DNA of 64,000 nucleotides from Flectobacillus major DSM 103. Lineage in GTDB: Bacteria; Bacteroidota; Bacteroidia; Cytophagales; Spirosomataceae. The notes beneath the pieces were generated by a model. That model made no database searches and was not told where the DNA came from. It worked only from the letters and a program-made list of their open reading frames with translations. The translations under genes and the position numbers were made by a program. Shown here in pieces: positions 53,937 through 61,642 of this stretch; within the stretch, counting starts at the first letter, position 1, and each line of letters begins with the position of its first letter. Location: contig NZ_KE386491.1 of assembly GCF_000427405.1 (NCBI RefSeq), positions 3,853,812 through 3,917,811 of the forward strand. The letters run 5' to 3'.

Positions 53937-54326
53937 GTGAGAACAAGAATTCTTCTATTGATAGCCCTGCTGTCTGCCTGTAATTCGGCAGATAAGCCTC
54001 AAGATTTAATTCCAGAAGATAAAATGATTAAGCTTTTGGAAGAAGTACATTTGGCTGAGAACCAAGTTAATAACCTGCACATGGGCAGTGCCGACTCTTC
54101 GCTGGTGGTTTATAAAAGTCTGGAAAAACAGATTTTCAAACGCTATGAAATAGACACAGGTAGCTATCGAGCTAGCTTTAAATATTATGTGGCTCGGCCA
54201 GATAAGTTTAAAGAAATGTACGAGCAAGTGGTAAAAAACCTAGAGACTCGAATGAACCAAGAGGAAAAGAAAAAATCCAAGCCAGTTGCTAAAGAACCCG
54301 CTCGCATAAAACGAGATAGTATTTAG
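53937..54326 (+). CDS. DUF4296 lipoprotein
   Basis: A 129-residue lipoprotein starting at GTG 53937, needed to include the signal (RILLLIALLSAC, C15). The mature part is DUF4296: LIPEDKMIKLLEEVHLAENQ, then YKSLEKQIFKRYEIDTGSYR and FKYYVARPDKFKEMYEQVVK. A basic Lys-rich tail follows. The family is confined to Bacteroidota and lacks a known function. It precedes tag by 18 nt and may be co-transcribed. Confidence 0.85.
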   Translation: MRTRILLLIALLSACNSADKPQDLIPEDKMIKLLEEVHLAENQVNNLHMGSADSSLVVYKSLEKQIFKRYEIDTGSYRASFKYYVARPDKFKEMYEQVVKNLETRMNQEEKKKSKPVAKEPARIKRDSI

Positions 54327-54344
54327 GTACATAAAAAGAAAAAC

Positions 54345-54905
54345 ATGGAGTCGCAAAAAATAAGATGTGGGTGGGTCAATAATGACACCCTATACCAAGA
54401 TTATCATGACCAAGAGTGGGGCGTTCCGTTGCATGACGACCAAAAACTATTCGAGTTTTTAATCCTCGAAGGCTTTCAGGCAGGACTTAGCTGGTACACC
54501 GTTTTGAAAAAAAGAGACCATTTTAGAAAGGTTTTTGATGATTTTGACGTTAATAAGGTAGCTCAATATGATACCGAAAAAATCTTGGCTCTGATGCAAG
54601 ATACAGGTATTATTAGAAACCGCTTGAAAATTGAAGGAACTGTTATTAATGCTCAACAATTTTTGAAAATTCAAGAAACCTTTGGCAGTTTTGATGCGTA
54701 TATATGGCAGTTTGTAGAAGGTAAACCGCTAAAAAACCATTGGGAAAGCCTTGCTCAAATACCAGCTAGTACATCTATTTCGGATGCCATGAGCAAAGAC
54801 CTCAAAAAACGAGGCTTTAAGTTTATTGGAACTACTATTTGTTATGCTTTTATGCAAGCTACAGGCATGGTAAACGACCATGTTGTGAGTTGCTACTGTC
54901 ATTGA
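54345..54905 (+). CDS. tag: DNA-3-methyladenine glycosylase I
   Basis: A 186-residue Tag-family glycosylase of typical length. Signatures are RCGWVNNDTLYQDYHDQEWG, LFEFLILEGFQAGLSWYTVL with the catalytic glutamate, FKFIGTTICYAFMQATGMVNDH and the CYCH end of the zinc-binding site. It removes 3-methyladenine from alkylated DNA. It follows the DUF4296 gene closely, while the next gene is 138 nt away. Confidence 0.94.
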   Translation: MESQKIRCGWVNNDTLYQDYHDQEWGVPLHDDQKLFEFLILEGFQAGLSWYTVLKKRDHFRKVFDDFDVNKVAQYDTEKILALMQDTGIIRNRLKIEGTVINAQQFLKIQETFGSFDAYIWQFVEGKPLKNHWESLAQIPASTSISDAMSKDLKKRGFKFIGTTICYAFMQATGMVNDHVVSCYCH

Positions 54906-55043
54906 TAAGGCAGGGCATATTTTGTCATCTTCATTCCTTTTAGACTTATACAAAATGTTTTTATCACTCAATACTTTATAGCTTTCAAAAAAGTTTCAAG
55001 CCCATTCCTATTAAATAAGCCATCAATTAAAGATATTTAATCA

Positions 55044-55817
55044 ATGAACAATCGTATTGTAATTATTCCTACATATAATGAAATTGAAAATATAGAAGCC
55101 ATTATTCATAAAGTAATGAGTCTTGAGCCTGCTTTTGACCTTTTGATTGTTGACGATGGCTCGCCAGATGGCACTGCACTGAAAGTAAAAGAATTACAAG
55201 GAGAGTATGGTCGTCGCTTACATTTACAAGAACGAAGCGGCAAACTAGGGTTGGGAACAGCCTATATTCATGGGTTTCGCTACGCTCTTAAGTTAGGGTT
55301 TGAGTACATTTTTGAGATGGATGCCGACTTTTCGCATAATCCCGACGACCTAATCAAGCTATACAATGCTTGTGCAGAAGGCGGTGCAGATTTAGCGATT
55401 GGCTCACGTTATATCAAGGGTGTAAATGTTGTAAATTGGCCAATGGGGCGTGTTTTGATGTCTTATTTTGCAGGTTATTATGTACGTTTTATCACAGGAA
55501 TGTCGATAATGGATGTTACCGCAGGTTTTAAATGCTATCGTGATACTGTGTTAAAAACTATTGACCTCGACAAAATTCGCTTTGTAGGTTATGCTTTTCA
55601 AGTTGAAATGAAGTTTACAACATGGAAATATGGGTTTCAAATAGAAGAAGTTCCTATTATCTTTACCGATAGAACCAAAGGAGAGTCCAAAATGTCGGCT
55701 AATATATTTAAAGAAGCTGTATTAGGAGTGATTCAAATGAAGTTTACGAGCTTGTTTAAGAAATATAAGAAAGTTGATGCCAATTCCTCAAAAAAAAAGG
55801 TTCTTGAAGTCAACTAA
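55044..55817 (+). CDS. Polyprenol monophosphomannose synthase-like glycosyltransferase
   Basis: A 257-residue GT2 enzyme of the DPM1 class: IIPTYNEIENIEAII, LIVDDGSPDGTALKVKEL, LGLGTAYIHGFRYAL, FEMDADFSHNPDDL (DxD) and IGSRYIKGVNVVNWP, ending in a basic Lys/Ser tail. It lacks the C-terminal transmembrane helices seen in some relatives. It should transfer mannose (or another hexose) from a GDP-sugar to polyprenyl phosphate, making a lipid donor for glycan or protein O-glycosylation. hemJ follows after 13 nt, so they are likely co-transcribed. Confidence 0.9.
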   Translation: MNNRIVIIPTYNEIENIEAIIHKVMSLEPAFDLLIVDDGSPDGTALKVKELQGEYGRRLHLQERSGKLGLGTAYIHGFRYALKLGFEYIFEMDADFSHNPDDLIKLYNACAEGGADLAIGSRYIKGVNVVNWPMGRVLMSYFAGYYVRFITGMSIMDVTAGFKCYRDTVLKTIDLDKIRFVGYAFQVEMKFTTWKYGFQIEEVPIIFTDRTKGESKMSANIFKEAVLGVIQMKFTSLFKKYKKVDANSSKKKVLEVN

Positions 55818-55830
55818 ATAAATCCTAGAA

Positions 55831-56379
55831 ATGGACTATAACCATATCAAAGCCATTCATATTATTTTTGTGGTTAGCTGGTTTGCTGGCTTGTTTTATT
55901 TGCCAAGGCTGTTTGTGTATCATACCGAAGCCAACGATAAGCCCGATTTAGAAAGAAAAATTATTCAAGAGCAGTTTCAAAAAATGGAAAAAATCTTGTT
56001 TAATGCAATTATGATTCCAGCGATGTGGCTAACATTGTTAACGGGTGCTACAATGGTATATTGGTCTTGGTGGGATACCTTTTCGGTACACGGGTGGTTG
56101 CACCTTAAATTGGGGTTTGTGGCGGTATTGCTGTTATATCACTTGGTATGTAGGCAAATTATCAAGGAATTGCGAGTAAACAAATTTAGATTTACTGGAT
56201 TTCAGTTACGCTTGTATAATGAAATAGCTACTATTTTGTTATTTGCTATAGTGTTTTTGGTAGTCCTAAAAAATACGGTAGATTGGCTTTGGGGAATAGC
56301 GGGATTAATGATTTTTGCGGTACTAATTATGTCGGCGGTAAAAATAGTAAAGTCTATTCGTGAAAAGAAAAAAGCATAA
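55831..56379 (+). CDS. hemJ: HemJ family protoporphyrinogen IX oxidase
   Basis: A 182-residue membrane protein with four to five helices. The N-terminal signature IKAIHIIFVVSWFAGLFYLPRLFVYHTEA carries the family histidines and arginine that bind heme; the helix ending AMWLTLLTGATMVYW and the LKLGFVAVLLLYH segment follow. This is the UPF0093/HemJ family (also labelled CopD-like) that oxidises protoporphyrinogen IX to protoporphyrin IX in heme synthesis when HemG and HemY are lacking. A strong bidirectional terminator follows. Confidence 0.88.
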   Translation: MDYNHIKAIHIIFVVSWFAGLFYLPRLFVYHTEANDKPDLERKIIQEQFQKMEKILFNAIMIPAMWLTLLTGATMVYWSWWDTFSVHGWLHLKLGFVAVLLLYHLVCRQIIKELRVNKFRFTGFQLRLYNEIATILLFAIVFLVVLKNTVDWLWGIAGLMIFAVLIMSAVKIVKSIREKKKA

Positions 56380-56393
56380 CGATACAATCATCA

Positions 56394-56430
56394 AAAAAGG
56401 GTAAAATCTACTGTAGATTTTACCCTTTTT
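56394..56430. terminator. Bidirectional terminator between hemJ and the FG-GAP gene
   Basis: AAAAAGGGTAAAATCTAC pairs perfectly with GTAGATTTTACCCTTTTT over 18 bp. Poly-A and poly-T on both sides fit termination in either direction for the convergent genes. Confidence 0.88.
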
Positions 56431-56433
56431 GCT

Positions 56434-59400
56434 TTATTTCAAAACCCCAACTTTACCAGCATTTCGTGCAAAAATCATCATTCTTGATTGATTACCTGTT
56501 TTTACGACAATCAGATCCCGAACATCGCCATTGAGCATAAAGCCGGAAGTTTGATAAGGAATAGGTCTAAACAACCCTTTGCCATTACCCAAAAGAACGG
56601 CTCCCATTGAGGCATCGTTGCGGCCTAACTGTACACGCCAAGGATAAAAATTACCTCCAAGGAGTATATCTTTTTTGCCATCCTTATCAAAATCTTCAAT
56701 TACGATACTTGATACCAGCGATATTTGTGCTGCTAATGGCAAGGCTTTGGCTACAAATTGTCCATTACCTGTATTTTCAAAATAGGTAGAGTTTAATGTG
56801 TTTATTTTGAGGGTTTTAGCATCTTTGAGTTGTTCTGGTGAAAGAAGTTCGTTTAATGTAGCCTCAGCGTAATCTTTATATTTCAAAAACTTTTTCCTAA
56901 CAGAAGGAAATTGATTGGCCAGTTCGTCGAGAGAAGCTAGCGGATAACTTTTTCCCTGAATATAATAGCAAATTAAGGGTTCGATAGTGCCATTCTGGTC
57001 AAAATCGCCATAACAAAGACTAATCGGCTCTTTTTCGGAAGCTCGGAACTGCGTATTTTGTCCCAAATTTCCTGCAATGATGTCCAAGTCGCCATCGTTG
57101 TCCATATCTTCGACAACTACTTTTGCCCAAAAACCATTGGTATTATTCATGCCATATTTTGTGGTAGCATTCATCAACTGCCCTCGGTGGTTTTCGTAAA
57201 TAGTAATAGGCATAAATTCGCCTGCAATAACCAAATCTAGCCAACCGTCGTGGTTGAGGTCTACCCAAGCTGCAGTATTTACAATACCTGGTCGGCGTAA
57301 GGTAGTTTCTTTTTGCTCAGAGGCATATTGGAACGTTACTTTTCCATTTTTACTCTCATTTCTCAATAAATAACAAAAATCGGCTTCAGGAAAGCTGTTG
57401 GGCATCGAGCGTCCTCCAATAAAAATATCAATATCGCCATCTTTGTCATAGTCGGCAGTGGCAATACAGCTACCATTGCTAGTTAGGTCGGGCAGAGCAT
57501 CATTGTTTTTTGTAAATACCCCTTGTCCATTATTAATAAATAGGTGGTCTTGATATACTTTGTCGTGAGCCGCAAATTCAGTGCCTCCTCGTACAACAAA
57601 TAGGTCTAAATCGCCATCGTTATCGGCATCGAAAAATGCTACGCCCATATCTTTACTAAGAGTTTGACTAGTCCAAGGCTGTGAGGTTGCCTTTTGAAAT
57701 TGTCCATTGCCTTTCTGGATATACAACTCGCCTGCCTGTACCTGATTTCCTCCCACAAAAATATCTTCTAGGCCATCGCCATTGACATCGCCTTTTGCTA
57801 AAAAAGGCCCTATTTTAGATACCTGATAGGGCAAAAGAGATTGATGCTTAAAGTCGACATAAGGTACTTCTTGATGGATATAAGGTATGTTAGACAGCAA
57901 ACTGAAGTCAGACAATAAAGGCCGTGTTGGCAGAGCCGGAACTGCTAGGAGGTGTTTGGCCGTATTACTATGAACCGTTAATAAAGTGTCAGCTTTGAGG
58001 TTGTATAGTTCGGTTGTTTGGCCATTTACCCAGCGAATTTGCAACGATTTTACAATAGAATCTTGGCCCAAACCAAAATGTAAAGAAGGTTCTACACTAC
58101 TCTGAAAACCATGAGAAGGGTAAAGTTCCTGCATTTGGGATGAATGAGCTGTTTTCAAAATAACTTTTGCTCCCAATGCAAAATGGTTCAGACCAGTGTC
58201 TCTTAGGTTTATCGTCAAATAGTGATTTTTGGCTATTTGCCTGCTTTTATTTTCAAATAGCATAGCAGGAGCATTGCTATTATTCACAATTAGGTCTAAA
58301 TCGCCATCGTTATCTAAATCAGCGTATGCGGCACCAGTACTAATGGAGGGTTCGGAAAGCCCCCATTTTTCGGTAATATTCTGAAAAGCAAGGCCATTGC
58401 TAGTATTTTTATTCAAAAAACAATAGTTGCTTACTTTGGTACTGGACATTTCCTGAATCAGTTTCCAAGTGTTTAGTTTTTGCCCTAAAGCACGAGCTTT
58501 GTCAGATTCTTCCTGATAAGTGTATTTCAGAAAATCCATATTGGTGAAATCACGGAGGTAGCCATTGGTAATATAAAGGTCTTTATAGCCATCGTTATCC
58601 AAATCGCAAGCCAGCGGACTCCAGCTCCAGTCGGTGTTGGAGATACCCGCCAACTGCCCAATTTCACTAAACTGAGGAATACCTTCGGTATTATTGCCAA
58701 CATTCAGTTGTAACATATTACGCATATTTTGGTGATGAAAGCCACTATCAACCAATAATTGGTAATTGTCGTATTCGTCGGGGCCTTTCAGCAATTTCTG
58801 TCTGCGATTGTCTTCAGGAAGCATATCTAACGAAACAATATCGGCTTGTTGATCATTGTTAAAATCAACAATATCTGACCCCATCGAAAACTTAGAGATA
58901 TGTCCGATACTTTTTTTGAGTATTTCGGCAAAATGTCCATTTTTGAGATTTAGGTATAAAAAATCTTGCTCGTTATAATCGTTTGTTACGTAAAGGTCTG
59001 GCCAATCGTCGTTATTGATGTCGCCAATAGCCACACTCAACCCAAAGTTCAAACCACTGCCATTGATACCCGCTTCGTCGCTAATATCGTTAAAATATCC
59101 ATTGTCGTTTCGGTAGAGCCTATTGCCAAACTGAGGGTGTCGTGTTTTGCGGAGCCGTTCGGTATTGAAAAAAGCATTATAAAACATTTCGGCATGATTG
59201 ACCATAAACATATCGAGGTCGCCATCTTTGTCCATATCGAAAAAAGCTACCTGAGTTGTAAAAGTGCCTACGGCATCGAGCCCATATTGGGCAGCACTTT
59301 CTACAAAAACTGGGACACCATTTTTGTTGCCAGTATTGATATATAATTCATTGCTGCGTTCTTCTTTTGTTCCAGAGCCAGAATAACAAACATAAATATC

Positions 59401-59790
59401 CAGTTTGCCATCGGCATTGATATCTACCATACTTACGCCCGTTTTCCATTTTTTTCGGCCAGCTACACCAGCTACATCAGTAATATCTTCAAACTGAAAA
59501 GCTACCTTGTCGGATTTACCCTTATTGAGATACAGCTTATTGAAAACCATATTACCCGAAAAATAAATATCGGGCAAACCATCATTGTTGACGTCGCCCA
59601 CTGCCACACCGCCACCATTGTATAGATATTGGTATTCTAGAATATTTAATTGTTCATTTTCTTGAATATCATTGACAAATGTTATTCCAGAGTCGGTGGG
59701 TTTGACCAAATGAAAAAGGGTTTCATCCGATGAAGGCTTGCAAGCATAGCAAAGAAAAAGTACTGTAAAAAGGGTTAATCGCTGTATCAT
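56434..59790 (-). CDS. Giant VCBS/FG-GAP repeat lipoprotein with ASPIC/UnbV domain
   Basis: A 1118-residue lipoprotein (lipobox CYAC, C17). Calcium-binding FG-GAP/VCBS repeats run throughout, for example DVNNDGLPDIYFSGN, DINADGKLDIYVCYSG, DKDGDLDMFMVNH and DLDNDGDLDLIVNN, in two blocks (about 50-510 and 650-1090) that each resemble an integrin-like propeller. Between them an ASPIC/UnbV segment reads LHFGLGQDSIVKSLQIRWVNG. Such proteins are commonly encoded with SusC/SusD pairs and are thought to sit on the surface as ligand-binding accessories. It follows a SusD gene after 206 nt. Confidence 0.92.
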   Translation of the reverse strand: MIQRLTLFTVLFLCYACKPSSDETLFHLVKPTDSGITFVNDIQENEQLNILEYQYLYNGGGVAVGDVNNDGLPDIYFSGNMVFNKLYLNKGKSDKVAFQFEDITDVAGVAGRKKWKTGVSMVDINADGKLDIYVCYSGSGTKEERSNELYINTGNKNGVPVFVESAAQYGLDAVGTFTTQVAFFDMDKDGDLDMFMVNHAEMFYNAFFNTERLRKTRHPQFGNRLYRNDNGYFNDISDEAGINGSGLNFGLSVAIGDINNDDWPDLYVTNDYNEQDFLYLNLKNGHFAEILKKSIGHISKFSMGSDIVDFNNDQQADIVSLDMLPEDNRRQKLLKGPDEYDNYQLLVDSGFHHQNMRNMLQLNVGNNTEGIPQFSEIGQLAGISNTDWSWSPLACDLDNDGYKDLYITNGYLRDFTNMDFLKYTYQEESDKARALGQKLNTWKLIQEMSSTKVSNYCFLNKNTSNGLAFQNITEKWGLSEPSISTGAAYADLDNDGDLDLIVNNSNAPAMLFENKSRQIAKNHYLTINLRDTGLNHFALGAKVILKTAHSSQMQELYPSHGFQSSVEPSLHFGLGQDSIVKSLQIRWVNGQTTELYNLKADTLLTVHSNTAKHLLAVPALPTRPLLSDFSLLSNIPYIHQEVPYVDFKHQSLLPYQVSKIGPFLAKGDVNGDGLEDIFVGGNQVQAGELYIQKGNGQFQKATSQPWTSQTLSKDMGVAFFDADNDGDLDLFVVRGGTEFAAHDKVYQDHLFINNGQGVFTKNNDALPDLTSNGSCIATADYDKDGDIDIFIGGRSMPNSFPEADFCYLLRNESKNGKVTFQYASEQKETTLRRPGIVNTAAWVDLNHDGWLDLVIAGEFMPITIYENHRGQLMNATTKYGMNNTNGFWAKVVVEDMDNDGDLDIIAGNLGQNTQFRASEKEPISLCYGDFDQNGTIEPLICYYIQGKSYPLASLDELANQFPSVRKKFLKYKDYAEATLNELLSPEQLKDAKTLKINTLNSTYFENTGNGQFVAKALPLAAQISLVSSIVIEDFDKDGKKDILLGGNFYPWRVQLGRNDASMGAVLLGNGKGLFRPIPYQTSGFMLNGDVRDLIVVKTGNQSRMMIFARNAGKVGVLK

Positions 59791-59809
59791 TATAGAAAGC
59801 CTTGATATG

Positions 59810-59848
59810 GTAAAGAGGCTATTAAGTATTTCTTAATAACCTCTTTAC
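59810..59848 (-). promoter_or_regulatory. Intercistronic hairpin between susD and the FG-GAP gene
   Basis: GTAAAGAGGCTATTAAG pairs with CTTAATAACCTCTTTAC (17 bp, one mismatch or wobble) around 5 nt. Without a T run it is more likely an mRNA stability or partial-termination element than a full terminator. Confidence 0.45.
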
Positions 59849-59996
59849 TAGATTCAACTATACAAAAACTATTTTATTGGGCACAAAGTGATTTTAGACA
59901 ACTGATTTAAAGTAAATTAGTAATTAGGTATTTGATTATCAAGCATTTAGTTACTTAAAATATTTCGGTTGTCTTTTTGAGCCTATATCATTCCAA

Positions 59997-61631
59997 TTAC
60001 CATCCTGCGATTTGTTTTGCGGCAGGGTTTTTATCAATTTCAGCTTGAGGAATAGGCAAAACGTATAACTTAGCAGGGAAACCTCTTGTTTCAAAAGCAT
60101 AACGTGTATAGGTAATTGTATTGCCCGACTTAGTCATTTTCATCCCATATAAAGGGCCGTTGAGTAAAGATTCTGCTATTTTCCATCTACGGATATCGAA
60201 GAAACGGTGTTCTTCAAAGGCCAATTCTATTCTACGTTCATTTCTGATTTTTGCACGCATTTGGTCTTTAGAAAGCCCTGTTACTAAATCAGGTATTCCA
60301 GCTCTTTTTCTGATAGCATTAATGGCACTGTACACCGTTGCATCTGGGCCAGAGGCTTCGTTTTTGGCTTCGGCATAGTTTAATAAAACTTCGGCATACC
60401 GAAGGAAAATCCAATCTTGGTCACTACTTTTTGTATAAAGTACGTATTGTTCTTCATGAAATTTACGAAGTATATAACCTGTTTTGGTGTCTTCGGCTCT
60501 ACCTGTTACATCGGCACCGCCAGCAAATAGCTCTATAACACGTCCACGGAAAGTAGAACCATTGTGTACAACTGTTGCTTCAAAACGAGGGTCGAGGTTG
60601 GCATAAGGCTCGGTAGCTTTGTACAAAGGAGACTCAGCCTGTGGCTTTCCATCAATCATATCATAAGAATCAACAAAGTTTTGAGTAGGAACATTACCTC
60701 CCCATCCTGCATCGCTACCACCTCTGATAGAAGGGGGCGAATTGACAACATCGAATCCATTATTTAAGCCAAAATGAACTTTGTCTGGGGCTTGGAATTT
60801 TTTGGCAAAAACGATTTCGTTATTGTTTTTGGTTAAAAACAATGTTCTATAATCATTGAATAACGTATAATCAGTATTAATAACCTTATTGGCAGCATCG
60901 GCTGCTGCCTGCCAACGTCCAGCATATAGCAAGACACGGCTTTTTAGAGCATTTGCTGCTCCTGAAGTTGCTCGTCCAGCTTCAATGGCCCCTTTTTTAG
61001 GAAGTAGCGAAGCCGCTTTGTCGAGGTCGGCGATAATAAAATTGACTACTTCATCATAGCTTGCACGAGGTAGCTGAAAATTATCGTTGAGCGTCAGACT
61101 TTTGCTAATAAGCGGTACACCTGTAGGCTCGCTACCCGTTGAGGGCATTCCGTAGAGCCTCAGAAGTTCATGATAAATAAATCCTCGAAGAAAGTAGGTT
61201 TCACCCAATAAACGATTTCTAAGAGCCTCATCTTTTAGGCTATTAAGGTTTTCAAGAGCAATATTAGTTTTTCTTACTAAACTATAGTAATCGCCCCATG
61301 TTTCGCCCCAAGGTACATTAGAAGGCAAAAAATTACCCGTTTGTAGCTCATTTGAGTGAGTCCAAGGCATACCAACGTCGCCATCGTCTGAGGCTCCATC
61401 AAGCAAATAAAGTCCTTTGGCCCATCCTTGATAGTTACGGTCGAAACCCGAAGGCATTTGGCCATAAATAGCATTAACAAATTGAACAGCTCCTTGAGGG
61501 TCGGTCCATACGGTTTGGCCTGTAAGAGAATCTTTAGGCAGTTGGTCGAGAATATCAGTACAGCTCAAAAACGTTGTTGTACACATAAGTGCACATCCAA
61601 ATCGCATTAGTTTATATATAATTTTGTTCAT
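59997..61631 (-). CDS. RagB/SusD family outer-membrane lipoprotein
   Basis: A 544-residue SusD-family lipoprotein: signal with lipobox TTFLSC (C24), then TDILDQLPKDSLTGQTVW, the typical SusD start. Helical TPR region motifs include LLGETYFLRGFIYHELLRLYG and VLLNYAEAKNEA, and the C-terminal RRIELAFEEHRFFDIRRWKIAESLL is the RagB/SusD signature. It should cap the SusC transporter encoded 11 nt upstream. The three-gene unit susC-susD-FG-GAP lacks any visible degradative enzyme in the window. Confidence 0.94.
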   Translation of the reverse strand: MNKIIYKLMRFGCALMCTTTFLSCTDILDQLPKDSLTGQTVWTDPQGAVQFVNAIYGQMPSGFDRNYQGWAKGLYLLDGASDDGDVGMPWTHSNELQTGNFLPSNVPWGETWGDYYSLVRKTNIALENLNSLKDEALRNRLLGETYFLRGFIYHELLRLYGMPSTGSEPTGVPLISKSLTLNDNFQLPRASYDEVVNFIIADLDKAASLLPKKGAIEAGRATSGAANALKSRVLLYAGRWQAAADAANKVINTDYTLFNDYRTLFLTKNNNEIVFAKKFQAPDKVHFGLNNGFDVVNSPPSIRGGSDAGWGGNVPTQNFVDSYDMIDGKPQAESPLYKATEPYANLDPRFEATVVHNGSTFRGRVIELFAGGADVTGRAEDTKTGYILRKFHEEQYVLYTKSSDQDWIFLRYAEVLLNYAEAKNEASGPDATVYSAINAIRKRAGIPDLVTGLSKDQMRAKIRNERRIELAFEEHRFFDIRRWKIAESLLNGPLYGMKMTKSGNTITYTRYAFETRGFPAKLYVLPIPQAEIDKNPAAKQIAGW

Positions 61632-61642
61632 TTTAGTGATTG

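Noticed and set aside
61277-61480. Small frames antisense or shifted within the second SusD gene
   Set aside because: They are shadows of a gene with a full SusD signature.
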